Under the pieces are notes generated by a model, which saw only the letters and a list, made by a program, of their open reading frames with translations, ran no database searches and was not told where the DNA came from. Shown here one piece after another: positions 1 through 22,637 of a stretch of 64,000 bases of DNA (position 1 is its first letter; each line of letters opens with the position of its first letter). Origin of the DNA: Epiperipatus broadwayi. Its lineage: Eukaryota; Onychophora; Udeonychophora; Euonychophora; Peripatidae. A program made the position numbers and the translations under genes. The DNA lies in NCBI GenBank assembly GCA_028023455.1, contig JAQFVV010013290.1:104155-168154 (forward strand). Direction: 5' to 3'.

Positions 1-3061
<3,061 letters not shown>

Positions 3062-3206
3062 AACTATATATGAGTTGTCTTGCATTGTTAGCCGAGAGGT
3101 ATCACAGCCACCATGCAAGCAAGAAGTTGGTTGCAGACGGTTGTGGGTTCGCGTCCCGGCCGATGCTATGACATATGAAAAAAAAAAAAAAAACTATATA
3201 TGAGTT
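3062..3206 (+). mobile_element. tRNA-derived SINE with 15-bp target-site duplication
   Basis: Seen: the 15 bases AACTATATATGAGTT occur at 3062-3076 and again at 3192-3206. Between them lies a GC-richer body ending in a run of A (about 3178-3191). The body holds pol III internal-promoter-like boxes: A box TAGCCGAGAGG at 3089-3099 and B box GGTTCGCGTCC at 3146-3156, spaced as in a tRNA gene. Known: tRNA-derived SINEs are short non-autonomous retroposons copied by a LINE, with an A-rich tail and duplicated target. Inference: the head resembles a serine- or leucine-type tRNA (long gap between boxes), but I cannot fold a clean cloverleaf by eye. The body is only about 100 bp, so it may be a simple or truncated SINE. 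The exact duplication suggests a fairly recent insertion. Confidence 0.88.
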
Positions 3207-4894
3207 ATTATGTTTTAATGAAACATGATGAGACATTATTTTCTGATAAAAATTGGCCTGTCCTAGGTTTAATATATGAGGAAAATTCCCATTAAAGCAT
3301 GGTGAATTTTATAAAAAAAATATTCTTCTAAAATTAACATATAAGAAAATGTCATTAGTTTTAAAGGAAACAACTAACATTCACTAATTATTAAAAGACA
3401 AAACTAGGATCAAAGCGAATGATGACCAAGTCTAACATATTTTAGGTTATTAAATATATATTTTGAATCATGTCTGAATTAATTAAGGAGGTATATTTCT
3501 TTCTTGATATCTTGAACAACTATCAATATAAGATTGATTTTGTAAACAATAAAACAAAGTTGTGGGAGGTGAGTTTATTTATGCAGAAATAGATATCCCT
3601 ATCTAAAATCACATGCATAATAACAATTATTTGCATAAAAAAAGAATAAAAATGATAAAAGATTCATAATTACATGTCAACTATTGACAAAAATTTTATC
3701 ATCAAAAATCATAACAGTCAACCTTGGCAATATAAATAAAAATGATTTCATCTAAAAATGCAATGGCAATAGAAAAATATGTTTAAAGATCTATAATAAA
3801 AATATTAATGTTAAATCCCATGTTATATACTGTGAATAAAAATGATGATTTCCCAATTATTTATTTATAAAAACTTTCTTATAGAAACATCAAATATATT
3901 TTGTAACAGCAGTAAGGATTGAGGAAATAGATTTGGAACAGGAATGATTTATATCTGCATAATATGGTGAAACATATAGATCCAAATGATATGAAAAACT
4001 ATAACAAATATATCTGGACTATTAGAAATAGCGATACATAGTATATATAAGAGTAAAATAATTTTACCTTATCAAAATAGAATTTAATAAAAAACATATC
4101 TGTGAGATATTGATGATTTATATGTGTGTGAAACATGTACGCAGGTCTGTTAATTGTATAACATAATTATATTAAGCATTTGATTATGATGCAATATTCA
4201 CAATAATTTCGGTTTATATAATGGTGAAGATAAAAAAATGATAGATTTAAAAAAAAAAAAAACAAGTAATATAAAAACATTAAAACTGAGAAAATATAAA
4301 CATTACTATAAACAAGAAATTAAAAAAAACATTTAAAAAAATATTTATTTTAAATGTATTCATAAATTCTGAAATTTCATTTACAATTTTTAAATGAAAA
4401 ATTATATTAAAAAGTTTTATTTAATTTACATAATATTGCCTAACACGTAATAGCAATCCTATTTTAAGCTACTCTATAAAAATGAAAATGAGTTATAATC
4501 TCATTGTTAGGTAAACACTCTACTAGTCCTACATTTAAAGGGCTCCACTTTTTCCAACAAAATAGATTCAGATTTAATAATTTATTTTCAAATATTTATT
4601 TAATAATAATGTAGATAAGATATAACTTAGAAGAGTAAATATATATTATTAACTGGATTTGGGCTTTGAATATACATGTATATACATATTCAGCATATAC
4701 AAGCATGTAAATATAAGCAGTTGCTTTCAAGAACTGCTGGCAAACTTAATTTTTTTACATAATAGAATATAATTTTTCTTTCTGAAATAATTTATAAATT
4801 TGTAATAATTTATTAAGACAATTCAGTTTAAGGCATTGTATTAGTTAAAAAAAGCCTTCACTTTATACAAGTTTTTTTTTGTTCCTTTCTCTCT
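3207..4894. other. AT-rich sequence, no gene seen
   Basis: Continuation of the SINE target locus. No domain-bearing open frame, no terminal repeats and no structured RNA recognised. Confidence 0.55.

Positions 4895-7128
<2,234 letters not shown>

Positions 7129-7199
<71 letters not shown>
7129..7199. repeat. (TA)n microsatellite at a Penelope 3' end
   Basis: About 35 TA units. It directly abuts the 3' terminus of the minus-strand Penelope-like fragment, just as a TA run follows the plus-strand copy near 38010. Confidence 0.95.
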
Positions 7200-7201
<2 letters not shown>

Positions 7202-7565
7202 CAAAATTACCCAAAATTCACAACTCAAACCAGAAAATAAACTCTAAGCCACAACCAATGTTTCACAGCTACAAGAAAACATCTCTAGTGAAATTATTAT
7301 ATCAAATTCAATAAGGGATTTGAGAGTTCCATTCATGACTTTTTAATGAAATGGACAGTTGAATAATTAGAAGGGTGAGAAGATAAAAATTACTCACAAT
7401 TTCACTTACTTCCCATACACCATTAATGTTAAAATAACTTTTAAGTAAGTTGATTGCTTCAGAATCATGAAGATTCTTTAATTCTTTCTTTTATTTCATT
7501 TTTCACAAAAAATATTATTCCTATAGTAGTGTATATTATTCCTTGTTTTTGTCAAAAGATGTATA
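7200..7565 (-). pseudogene. Penelope-like element, 3'-end fragment
   Basis: The reverse complement is clearly homologous to 37643-38015 on the plus strand. Both encode a short block matching the end of a Penelope GIY-YIG endonuclease region, here readable as FFVKNEIKERIKES. A shared non-coding tail follows, ending in GGGTAATTTTGATT just before a TA run. Known: Penelope-like elements encode reverse transcriptase plus GIY-YIG nuclease, and copies are often 5'-truncated. Only the extreme 3' end is left, with frame breaks; the reverse transcriptase is absent. The upstream limit is approximate, because homology fades near 7565. Confidence 0.6.
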
Positions 7566-13679
<6,114 letters not shown>

Positions 13680-13697
13680 ATATATATATATATATAT
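13680..13697. repeat. (TA)n spacer between two LTR sequences
   Basis: A short TA tract separates the 5' end of LTR copy A1 (minus) from the TGTAACGG terminus of family B at 13698. Both meet the repeat at a TGT terminus, suggesting two independent insertions into one TA array. Confidence 0.85.
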
Positions 13698-14322
13698 TGT
13701 AACGGTCAGGTTTGTACATTTGCTCAACAGACTGAGAGTCCAAGCCAGAGAACCAAAAGCTGAGAAAGTCGGGATAGTAATACCCTATGTCTGATCATAC
13801 CCTAACTCCCTCACTCGTGCTTCCAAGTCATCCACCGCGAATGATATGCCTGAAGTTACACTCGATATATCTTTGATCACATTCCAGCAATAGCAAAGCA
13901 GTAAAACATGAGACATCCCCCCTATTACATATTCTATTATATATATTAACTAGTGATTCGTAAGATAATGAGCAAGTAATGAGACTGAGACAAATTTATA
14001 TTTCATAAATTTAATATAACATTTAATAAATACTAAAGCATAGTAATTGGTTTATAGCTAGCTCACATGCAATTGAGTGGATTTTCTGGGTTATAAAATA
14101 ATAGTACAAAGCACTGAGTGGATTCTCAGGGTTATAAAGCAATATTACAAAGTAATGAGTGGATTCTCAGGGTTATAAAACAATATCACTAAGCAATAAG
14201 TGAATTCTCGGTGTTATAAAATAATATTACAAAGCATTGGACTTTTTAATAAGCTTCTGTCATCTTTCATGTTCTAATTCATGCCATATTTTATATATTT
14301 GAAATTACATAGGTATACTTTT
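13698..14322 (+). mobile_element. LTR-like arm, family B (copy B1)
   Basis: Begins TGTAACGGTCAGGTTTG right after a TA tract. It is the inverted counterpart of 27035-27603, which ends CTGACCGTTACA right before a TA tract. Homology is high at the terminus and stops sharply near 14318, after TTGAAAT; beyond it the two copies differ completely. The arm contains about four 40-bp tandem units. Orientation is uncertain. Gag- and integrase-like remnants follow to the right in plus sense, which would make this a 5' LTR. The matching copy, however, has a polypurine tract placed so that this terminus would be an LTR 3' end. Confidence 0.6.
14065..14245. repeat. About 40-bp tandem repeat inside LTR family B
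   Basis: Four imperfect copies of a unit built around GAGTGGATTCTCAGGGTTAT followed by AAAACAATATTACAAAGCA. The other copy carries about three inverted units near 27110-27220, so the array varies in copy number between copies. Confidence 0.85.
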
Positions 14323-14895
14323 TTTCCTGGAGTTAGTGACCCAACTTGTGGCTTAGACTAAGTACACAACCCTGAGTAGAGTATATATATTTTTCGTTCC
14401 AAACATCATTGCCGTATGACAAAAAATAGGTATAAATTAAACAAAACAACTCATAATCTAGTATTATCATTGATAAATAATTGAGTTTGTAAATAATTTA
14501 AATAAATTTGTGATTCAGAGAGGGATGATCTTGAGAATGATCAAGCAAGAAATAGAAATACACAAATGATCAAGCAAAAAAAAAAAAAATACACGCGAAC
14601 TGAAAAAAAAAAATTTTAAGGGAGAAACCTCAGGTGGCTAGACAGAAGCTGGGTGAGTCTGAAAAATTAATTTATTATTTAGATGTGCTTATTATATAGT
14701 TAATTATATATTATGTAGAAATATCAGTTGGCAAATAGCAAAAAGAAAATGGGCAAAGAACAGGAGTGATTGAGTTAGTGATAGGTAGTCAGTTCTGGGG
14801 AGTAAACGGCAAGCCAGCTGTCAGATAAATAAAAATTAAAGAGGCAGATCAAAGATTGGGATAGAACTAAAATATATATAAAAATAAAAAATAGA

Positions 14896-15849
14896 ATGGA
14901 AGGAGAAAGAAAAGAAAAGATGGAGGAGGAACTCATCATAATGACACTAATAAAATGGATAATGGAAAATGAAAAAGGAGAAAGAAGATATGAAGAAAAA
15001 AGAAAAGAAGAGGGAAGGACATATAGAGAAGAAATGGAAGAAGAAGAAAGGAGATATAGAGAGGAAAGAGAAGAAGAAAAAAATAAGATTTAGAGAAGAA
15101 AGGGGAAAAGACAGGGCTGAAAGGGAAGAAAAAGTGAGGAGAGAGAGAAGAAAGAGAAAAAAAGTGAGGAGAGATAGAGAAGAAAGAGAAAAATGTGAAA
15201 AGTGATAGATAAGAAAAAGAAAAAAGTGAGGAGAGATAGAGAAGAAAGAGAAAAACAAATGAAAAGAGATAGAGAAGAAAAGAAGAGAAAGAGAGAGGAG
15301 ACGCTTCACCATATGGAGCAAATATCAGAATGACAAAGGAAGCCTCTACATAAAAAGTTAGAGGTAAGACTAGAAATAGAGAAAGAAATAGTAGAAGATT
15401 TAGAAAGTGAGTTAAAGATAGTGAATAAAGAAACCACAGAAGAAAATGTAGATGTAGTACAGGAGTTGCAGGAGAGAGTAGATAAGGTAGAAAAGGAGCA
15501 GGAAGAGATAGAGGTAGAAGATAAAGAGCTATCACAGAGAAGCATAGGTTTAGCTAATGGAGTCAAGGTGGAAATAAAAGAAGCAAAGGATAGGACAGTA
15601 CAAAGAGAAGTCAGAGTGGAAGATAAAAACCCATCAGAAATGGAAATAAAAGTAGATTCTAAATTCCCTTCTGAAATTCAAGTACCCAAAGTAGAAAACA
15701 AAGAATGTGGGCAGAGCAATACAAGACCCAGAGGAGAAGAGCATCTTAGGGAAGAGGTGGACAAAGAAAGTATGAAGGGAGTCATGATGGAGCAACAACA
15801 GCTTCAATACATTCTAAACTCCATAAAAAACCCAAAGTCAAACTCATGA
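14896..15849 (+). pseudogene. Degenerate Lys/Glu-rich gag-like region
   Basis: A purine-rich stretch of overlapping open frames: 14896-15093, a shifted frame at 14969-15205, and 15421-15849 (142 aa). All are dominated by Glu, Lys, Arg and Gln with likely coiled-coil character. The last frame starts with an internal GTG/ATG-poor stretch, so its real start is unclear. No zinc knuckle or major-homology-like motif is visible, so 'gag' is inferred from position: after a candidate LTR and before an integrase tail in the same sense. It may equally be a low-complexity (GARGAA)n expansion within a former gag gene. The minus-strand Phe/Leu-rich open frames (14936-15535) are its antisense shadow. Confidence 0.45.
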
Positions 15850-15861
15850 GAGAAAATAAAA

Positions 15862-16305
15862 GGATTGGACGGTATCACTTTAAGAGACCTTGTAGTGCAT
15901 AGTATAAATAAGAATGATTCCACAGGGTTCCCACCTCACAGACATTATTTTGGTAAGACTTTCCCACCAGTAATACCCATACCATTAAAAATAGAGAATG
16001 AAGCAGTGGACCACCAACAGGACAAAAAGCAGGCTTCAATTCACGTAAAATGAGCAGCAGAGTATAGGGGAAGAAGACAAAAACCAACATATAAATTCAA
16101 TGTAGGAGACTGGGTTTGGGTGAGAGAATATGCCTTCCAGTAGCTGCCTTCTATCCAAATACAAAACATTTTATCCTCTCTACAATGGGCCGTATCAGTT
16201 CAAGGAAAGTTGGGGAAACAATGCTTTCATGTTGCATAAAAATCAACACATGCTGGGTACATATAATGCAAGGAGTTTGAAACCATGCTTATTAAAGTTA
16301 CCTGA
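15862..16305 (+). pseudogene. Ty3/gypsy-like integrase C-terminal fragment
   Basis: Read across frames, the stretch gives blocks typical of the end of a gypsy-type integrase: NDSTGFPPHRHYFGK, then PVIPIPLKIENE, then FNVGDWVWVREYA at about 16095-16134. After an in-frame stop and a frame change come PLYNGPYQFKESWGNNA and GTYNARSLKPC at about 16175-16290. Known: this region follows the DDE core and binds DNA. Protease, reverse transcriptase, RNase H and the DDE core are all missing, so gag-like sequence runs almost directly into the pol 3' end. That points to an internal deletion derivative. Stops and a frameshift make it non-functional. Confidence 0.75.
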
Positions 16306-16340
16306 TTAGAAGTTCTCTTAGAGCTAGGTGTAGGGAAATT

Positions 16341-17096
16341 ATATTGTGGTTTTTTTAGTTTATGGATAATTAGAATAAGTTTTACCTATTTAACCTTATT
16401 TATTTATCTTATTTAACCATATTTTCTAACCTATAGTAATAGAAAGTTAGTAAATAGAATTAGCTTTCTATTTATTCATTGTAGAGTGAAAATAATTAGA
16501 ATTTACTTATTTAATCATATTTTATAACTTATAGTAATAGGAAGTTAGTAAATAGAATTAGTATTCGCTTATTTGTCCATTTATATAGAGCGAGAGTAAT
16601 TAGAATTTATCTTATTTAATCATTTAGTTATATTTAATCTTATTACAAAAATTATATAACGTCAGAATAATCAGAAATTTTATTATCTTAGCTAATCATA
16701 TTTATATATTTAATAATTACATTATGTTAATCATGTTTAACTATGCTGGAGCAGAAGGGTTGGAGTATTAGCTGCTTGCATCACCAGAGAGGGAAAGGAG
16801 AGATTGAAGATAGTAGACCAGATTAGTAAAAAAAAAAGAAAGAAAAAGGAATATATAAATAAAAGTTTTGTAGAAAGACTAGTAAAAACATGAGCTACAA
16901 AAAAAAAAGAGAATAGAGGAAGAAGAAAGGTCTTTTTTTATTTATTTTTTTTGTCCGGGAATGGATTTCTATGAAAGAGTTACATCTGTTTCACCTATTA
17001 TCTTCGATAATAGTATATATTTGTTGTACTCAGATGGTGTGTATTTCTTAAATTTTATAAAACTTTGTGCTTATAATATTGCTAGTATGTGCGTAT
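16341..17096. other. Retroelement-derived non-coding sequence
   Basis: Follows the integrase remnant. It has no domain-bearing frame; a purine-rich patch near 16740-16930 recalls LTR-retrotransposon flanks. The expected second copy of the TGTAACGG LTR is not here. Its right edge is the insertion site of LTR copy A2, ending in the duplicated GTAT. Confidence 0.5.
16375..16640. repeat. About 120-bp degenerate tandem repeat
   Basis: Two to two and a half copies of a unit containing CTATAGTAATAGAAAGTTAG, TAAATAGAATTAG and ATAATTAGAATTTA. Copies differ by scattered substitutions. Confidence 0.75.
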
Positions 17097-18693
17097 TGTA
17101 TCGGTCGAAAAACCCACCACCTAAACTGCAAATCGGATTCAAACTCAGCTGAACCAAAACTGAATTCAAACCCAACTCAAGCTCAGATTAGTAGAAATCG
17201 ACAGCACAGTGCTATGCACCAAGAAACTAGCTAAACAGTTGGTGAGGATCAGAGACTCCTGAACTGACATTAATATCTGATAATAAATTGACTAAAAATA
17301 ATTTTAAATCGAATCATATGTATATGTTCGGGTTGCCAACAGACAGCAAGCATTAACATTAAAATAATTATAAAAGAATTAAGAATGAAGACACCAAGTA
17401 TGTTTAGAAAATATTTAATAATAATAGTTTGTTCTGTTTGAGTTTTAAATAATGATTATATTAATTAATTCTAGTCCTTAAACAGAATTTATAATAATAA
17501 TAATAATAATAAGAGTGGTGGTCCTTGTTATATGCCAACAAGTATTACACAATATTTGAAAGTCTATGTCTATGTCCCCCCACAAGAAATAAAAGGGAGA
17601 TAAAGGTATTTATTAGTAAAAGAATTTATTACTCTAATTTTATATGAAAGAATGTGGTATTTATTTTCACATTCGCAAATCCATTCATGAAGAGCAAGAT
17701 ACGTATTTTAGGGTATAACTTTAATCTTTATTGGAAAACTTATTTAATTAAATATATCTGATAATATGTTTGACTTTAATTGAAATCACTTCATCCCGAA
17801 TTACGAGCATCGGAGCGGGCTTTACTGGAACAGAGAGGTAACGGTGCTGACGAATTATGAGCTATAAAGTGAAATTGAAAGATGATGGCTAGTCGATAAT
17901 CGAAGTCCTATGGCGGCTTGGGTCTGACAAGTCTTATGCCCTTTGACTAATATGAACAGGAGAGGAAGAGCTTTCTTCCTCGATAATTTAAATAACAGAA
18001 ATATGATCACCGACCAGCCTAACGGAGCGGAAGATTGCCCTACGTCAGCAACGTTCAAAGATGATGACTTGATAGTCATCGTTTGAATACTAAAACCCAT
18101 ATAGAATGCTCTACATGATGACTTGATCAATTAATTAAAGTCAAACGAGCTTTTAATGAAAACCATTTTAAAGTATTTGCAAATCATATTATTTATGCAC
18201 CAATCATCGTGCCTTTCCTGAATCTAAATAGCAATTAACTGAAATTTGAATTAGAGTATATTTAGTTGATTCCTTTATCGACCCTTTTGCAGAAAACATT
18301 TTAAGATTATATATAGGAATAAATACATATTGGTAAACATGAGAAAATAGCTGGGGCATAGATTGGAAATGGAGCTAATAATTTATTATTAGCCAATTAT
18401 AAAAATAGTAAACATGTAATAATTTCTTTCAACTCGATGATTGATAGAACTTATAAATTTAGTTCTAATGGGTGAGAATTAACTATCAGAATTAATCTTA
18501 TATTACTTGTATAAGGCAACGGAAATAAAGGAGATCATCGAGTCGAAAGATTATTGGCATATAATTAAAAATAAATGACATTAATAAATCACATGATAAA
18601 TATATATGTAATATAGTAAATGAACCGCCAAGTAAGAAAAGAAAAAGTTTAAAGACTAGAGATTGAGATAATTATGATATAACTTTACATATG

Positions 18694-18702
18694 TATAAAT
18701 AG
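18694..18702 (+). promoter_or_regulatory. TATA-box candidate in LTR copy A2
   Basis: TATAAATAG about 1.6 kb into the LTR on its sense strand. The corresponding part of copy A1 does not keep this motif. Given the AT content, chance occurrence is quite possible. Confidence 0.3.
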
Positions 18703-18793
18703 AAGGTTTTATAAATATTATACATTAAAGAATAAAAGAGCTCTAAAAGAAAGTGTAAGATAAAGTTCGGAACTGGCCAGAAGGTTTAAGGTT

Positions 18794-18895
<102 letters not shown>

Positions 18896-19806
18896 CCCAA
18901 TCTTCCATGCTGAGCTCCTTCAAGTTACACATCCGGGTGAGGAAAACATAGGCATGCATTTAGTTGATTACTTGGACAGCATTTTATTGATTTTCATTAT
19001 TTTAGCAGCATGATTGGTCTGGAAGAGATTCAGCAGCTCTATTGAAGATTTTCTGGGGACTTCAGGAACTGATAGCCAGATTCCTGACGTTTAGCCCTTC
19101 ACCATGATCGAAATACAATTTAATACGCACAGAGTTTATTGCACTTCTCTACAACAAAGATGGCTTTTTCCCAAACTTTTCAGACCTATATATGCTGTCC
19201 ACAGATGCCTTCAGGCTCGTGCTTCTTTTATTAACAATGTTTTTAGATTTACTGGTTGTTTTTAGATACATTCATTCGATAAGGCTGTCAAACTCATTAC
19301 TTGAATTCATTTTCCAATTAGAAAATGAAATCGTAAAATCTGATAATGATTTTAATTAGGAAATCCTTATCTTTTTTTTCTAATTAATAAACTTTAACTG
19401 TTGTTTTTGGAAAGGACAATCTGAAAGCTTATCGAAAGAATGTAGCTTTTAATCAATAAATTATTTAAAAATTAAAGAAAAACAAATATACCCGACGCAA
19501 TGAAAACTTCGAACAATAGAATAAAAATAAATTATTGAAAACTTTAATAGAATTGATCAATTTAATCTGAAAGAATTAATTTTAATATGCATTTATAAAA
19601 TAAGTTTTCTTTAGGGAAAATAGTGTGGATTGAACGTCTAAAGCCCCATTGCATCGGAAATTTAAGGTTAGTACTAAGGTTTGAAGTGGGCTTAGGCTAG
19701 ATGTCATGAAGCTAGGATCGAACTCAGATCCGACTGCTTCAGTATATAATCGTCCTATTAATTATAAATATAAAAATACAGTCTCAAATATTTATCATCA
19801 TTATCA

Positions 19807-20166
19807 TCAACCATTATCAATCCACTGCAGGATGAAGGTCTCTCCAAGTTTAATCCATCTTCTCCAATCTTTAGCTTCTCTTTTCCACAACACCCCTGAA
19901 CATTTTCTTATTTCATCGATCCATCTCACATGTGGTCTCTTTCTGGGTCTTTTACAATATCTTGGAATCCAGTTTAAAATTTCAATTGTCCATCTATTAT
20001 CATTTCTTCTAGCAATATGTCCAGCCCAACTCCATTTCAATCTTTTATTTTTTTCAATAAGGTCAGTAACACCTGTTTGTTGTCTTACCCATACATTGTG
20101 TTTTCGATCTCTTCTTGTTACTCCCAACATACATCTCTCCATACTCCTTTGAGTGGTCTGAAGTCT
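19807..20166 (-). pseudogene. RTE LINE C-terminal domain
   Basis: In the same frame as the reverse transcriptase core, after one TAG. Contains the conserved RTE tail: TTQRSMERCMLGVTRRDR, KLKWSWAGHIARR-like (here RLKWSWAGHIARRND), and KRPHVRWIDEIRK, a basic Trp-rich region of uncertain function found in this clade. Ends normally at 19807, shortly before the ATGATG-type 3' tail. These motifs served to recognise the decayed copies elsewhere in the window. Confidence 0.92.
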
Positions 20167-20994
20167 CTATATTGCTCTTCTATAAAGTGACCAAGTCTCA
20201 GATCCATAAGCAAGAACTGGTAAAACACATTTGTTAAAAACCATCCTTTTCAAACACATAGGCATATTTCCTTTTAGTATCAAGTTATTTCTAACAAATG
20301 TACTCCAACCAAGTTTAATTCTATGATTAATTTCCTCCATTATGTTTCCATCTGTATTAATAATCTGACCAAGGTATTTGTAACTGTTAACTTCTTCTAA
20401 TTCTTCATAATCAATCTTTATTTTCATATTTTGAGCAAATCGATTAAACATTACTTTAGTCTTTTTAACATTTATCTTTAGTCCTACTTTTCTACTTTCA
20501 TCTGCTAACTCCTGCAACATTTCCTGCAGTTCTGACACATTATTTGCAAAAACAACTACATCATCTGCAAAATCTAAATGACTTAAATACTCTCCATTTA
20601 CTTTCATTCCTTTAGTTTCCCATTTTAATCCACAAAATACTTCTTGCAGCACTGCTGTAAAAAGTTTTGGTGATATGGAGTCACCTTGTTTTACACCTTT
20701 CTCAATGTTGATTTTTTCAGTATCATTATGTAATCTAATTGTTGCTGTTGCATTTTTATAAATATTCTTTAAAATATGACAATAACCTGGATCTATATCT
20801 TGATTATCCAATGCTTTGATCACTGAAGAAATGTGTATAGAATTGAATGCCTTTTCATAATCTACAAATCCAAAACATAATGACAACTCATATTCATTTG
20901 TCCTTTCTATGACTTCTCTCAATACCTGGATATGATCTATTGTACTAAAACCACTTTTAAATCCAGCTTGTTCTCTTGGTTGGTGGAAATCCAA
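20167..20994 (-). pseudogene. RTE LINE reverse transcriptase core
   Basis: Holds the catalytic palm: AGFKSGFSTIDHI, then FVDYEKAFNSI with a metal-binding Asp, then GVKQGDSISPKLF, then the FADD box (residues 142-145), whose two Asp bind metal. GLKINVKKTKVM and YKYLG (thumb side) follow. FADD in place of YxDD is normal for LINEs. The first Met used here is only the first one after the frameshift and is not a true start. The segment ends at a TAG at 20167-20169; the downstream segment continues in the same frame, so that stop is a point mutation. Confidence 0.94.
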
Positions 20995-21017
20995 AGTTCT
21001 CTGTAGACGAGTTGTAA

Positions 21018-21782
21018 TTATCTTGGTAAAAATTTTATATAAACTGATAAAAGGCTGATAGGTCTGTAATTTCTAATATCTTCTTTATCACCTTTTTTAA
21101 ATATTAATATTATTACTGCATTCTTCCAATCTTCCGGTACATCTTTATCATTTAGACATTTGGTATATAACTTTGCTAAAATTGTTTCTATTTCTTCACC
21201 TGCTTCTTTTAATATATCAATTATAATTCCATCATTTCCTGGAGCCTTTCCTTTCTTCATACATTCAATTGCATGTCTCACTTCTTCATTTAAAATTCTG
21301 GGCAATTCGGAAGATGTAATAGATATAGGAGGTACTTGTTCTTTATTACTATATAATCCTTGATAAAAATCTTCTACCAATTTCATGATGTCATCTCTCT
21401 TTTTAGTAATAATTCCATCTTTTTTTCTTATTGCAGATATAAATTTCCTACCAATACCAAAATGTTGTTTAACATTCTTGAGACTTTTATTTTCTTCTAC
21501 AGCTTTCCTTGCTATTTCACAGTTATACTTTCTTAAAACATTTTCAACTCTTTTCCGTACCATTTTACAAAATTTGAGATATTGAATTATTTTTAATACA
21601 TCACTTTTGTATATCTTCATATTCCCTTTTTCCTTCATAAATTCTCTATTCTCAGTAGAAATTTTAATATTCCATTGCTGCTTTTTTCTACCAGCTATCT
21701 TTGTTGCAGTTTTTAAAAGGGTATCAGTTATTTTCATATTAATTTCATTCAAATATGAATCATGTTCAAAATCTCCTAACAC
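21018..21782 (-). pseudogene. RTE LINE linker and reverse transcriptase N-terminal part
   Basis: Continues in the same frame as the endonuclease after two stop codons. The first ~140 residues are a Lys-rich linker. Fingers motifs of the reverse transcriptase follow: [24 protein letters not shown] and NYRPISLLS, characteristic of LINE reverse transcriptases. The frame runs out near 21018, and the next segment lies in another frame, so one indel frameshift falls between about 21000 and 21030. The residues just after the NYRPISLLS motif are the misread edge of that shift. Confidence 0.92.
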
Positions 21783-21812
21783 TTGAAACCTATTTGTAAG
21801 TTATAATTTAAA

Positions 21813-22637
21813 TTAATTAGAATGTTTCTGAAGATTAGAAATATCAACTGTAAATATTGTTTTTCTTAATAATTTTTGTCTCTCTAGTTTTACATTAACA
21901 CGTAACTTACACCTTACTAATCGATGATCACTTCCTGTGTTAAATTTATTAAGAACAGTACAATCTTGAAATATGTATTTCCTGTTAGTCAAAATATAAT
22001 CCAATTCTGCTGTACCTTCATTTGGATGCTTCCATGTCCATTTCCTTTTAACATTTTTCTCAAAAAATGAATTCATAATATAAAGTTTTTCTTTTTCTGC
22101 AAACTCCACAAGTCTGTGTCCTCTCTCATTTCTATTACCATAACCAAAATTACCTGCAGCAATTTCATCATTTATGTGTCTACCAATTCTAGCATTAAAG
22201 TCTCCCATAACAATTTTAAAATGTTGTTTACTCTGATCAAAAGCCTTTTGTACATGCATATAAAAATCTTCTACTACTTCATCACTATGAGAACTTGTTG
22301 GGGCATAAACCTGAATTATCTGCATTTGGTATCTGCTATTAAGTTGTATAACTAATCTTGCAACTCTGTCCGATACACCATCAATCTCCACAATATTGTT
22401 CTTCCACTTTTTATTTATAATGAATCCTACTCCACTTGTATTTCCAATATGTGTGCTTTTATAATAGAGTATATGTCCACTTTTTAAATCAATTGTTTCT
22501 TCACTTTTTCTTCTAACTTCACAAAGTCCAATAATGCCCCATTTAATATAAGACAGTTCTTCTTCTAATTCTTGTAATCTTCCTTCACTTGAAAGTGATC
22601 TGCAGTTGTAAGTACCTATATAAAAAGTCATCATCAA
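21813..22637 (-). pseudogene. RTE LINE endonuclease domain
   Basis: The first 274 residues form a complete exonuclease-endonuclease-phosphatase fold, which nicks target DNA to prime reverse transcription. Visible motifs: TYNCRS with N11; CEVRR with catalytic E40; VYAPT with Y111; GDFNARIG with D146 and N148; ELDYIL with D213; GSDHRLV with S236, D237 and H238. All expected active-site residues are present. The start ATG at 22637 is preferred because a second copy (60066) begins at the same place. The frame ends in TAA at 21813, and another in-frame TAA follows within four codons. The next open segment resumes in the same frame, so these are nonsense changes in one long ORF. Database relatives are often labelled craniofacial development protein 2-like. 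Confidence 0.93.

Noticed and set aside
14936-15566. Long Phe/Leu/Ser-rich minus-strand frames resembling membrane proteins
   Set aside because: They are the antisense of the purine-rich gag-like stretch; the hydrophobicity comes from pyrimidine-rich codons.
19706-20152. 148-residue plus-strand open frame
   Set aside because: Antisense shadow of the RTE C-terminal domain, which has clear conserved motifs on the minus strand.
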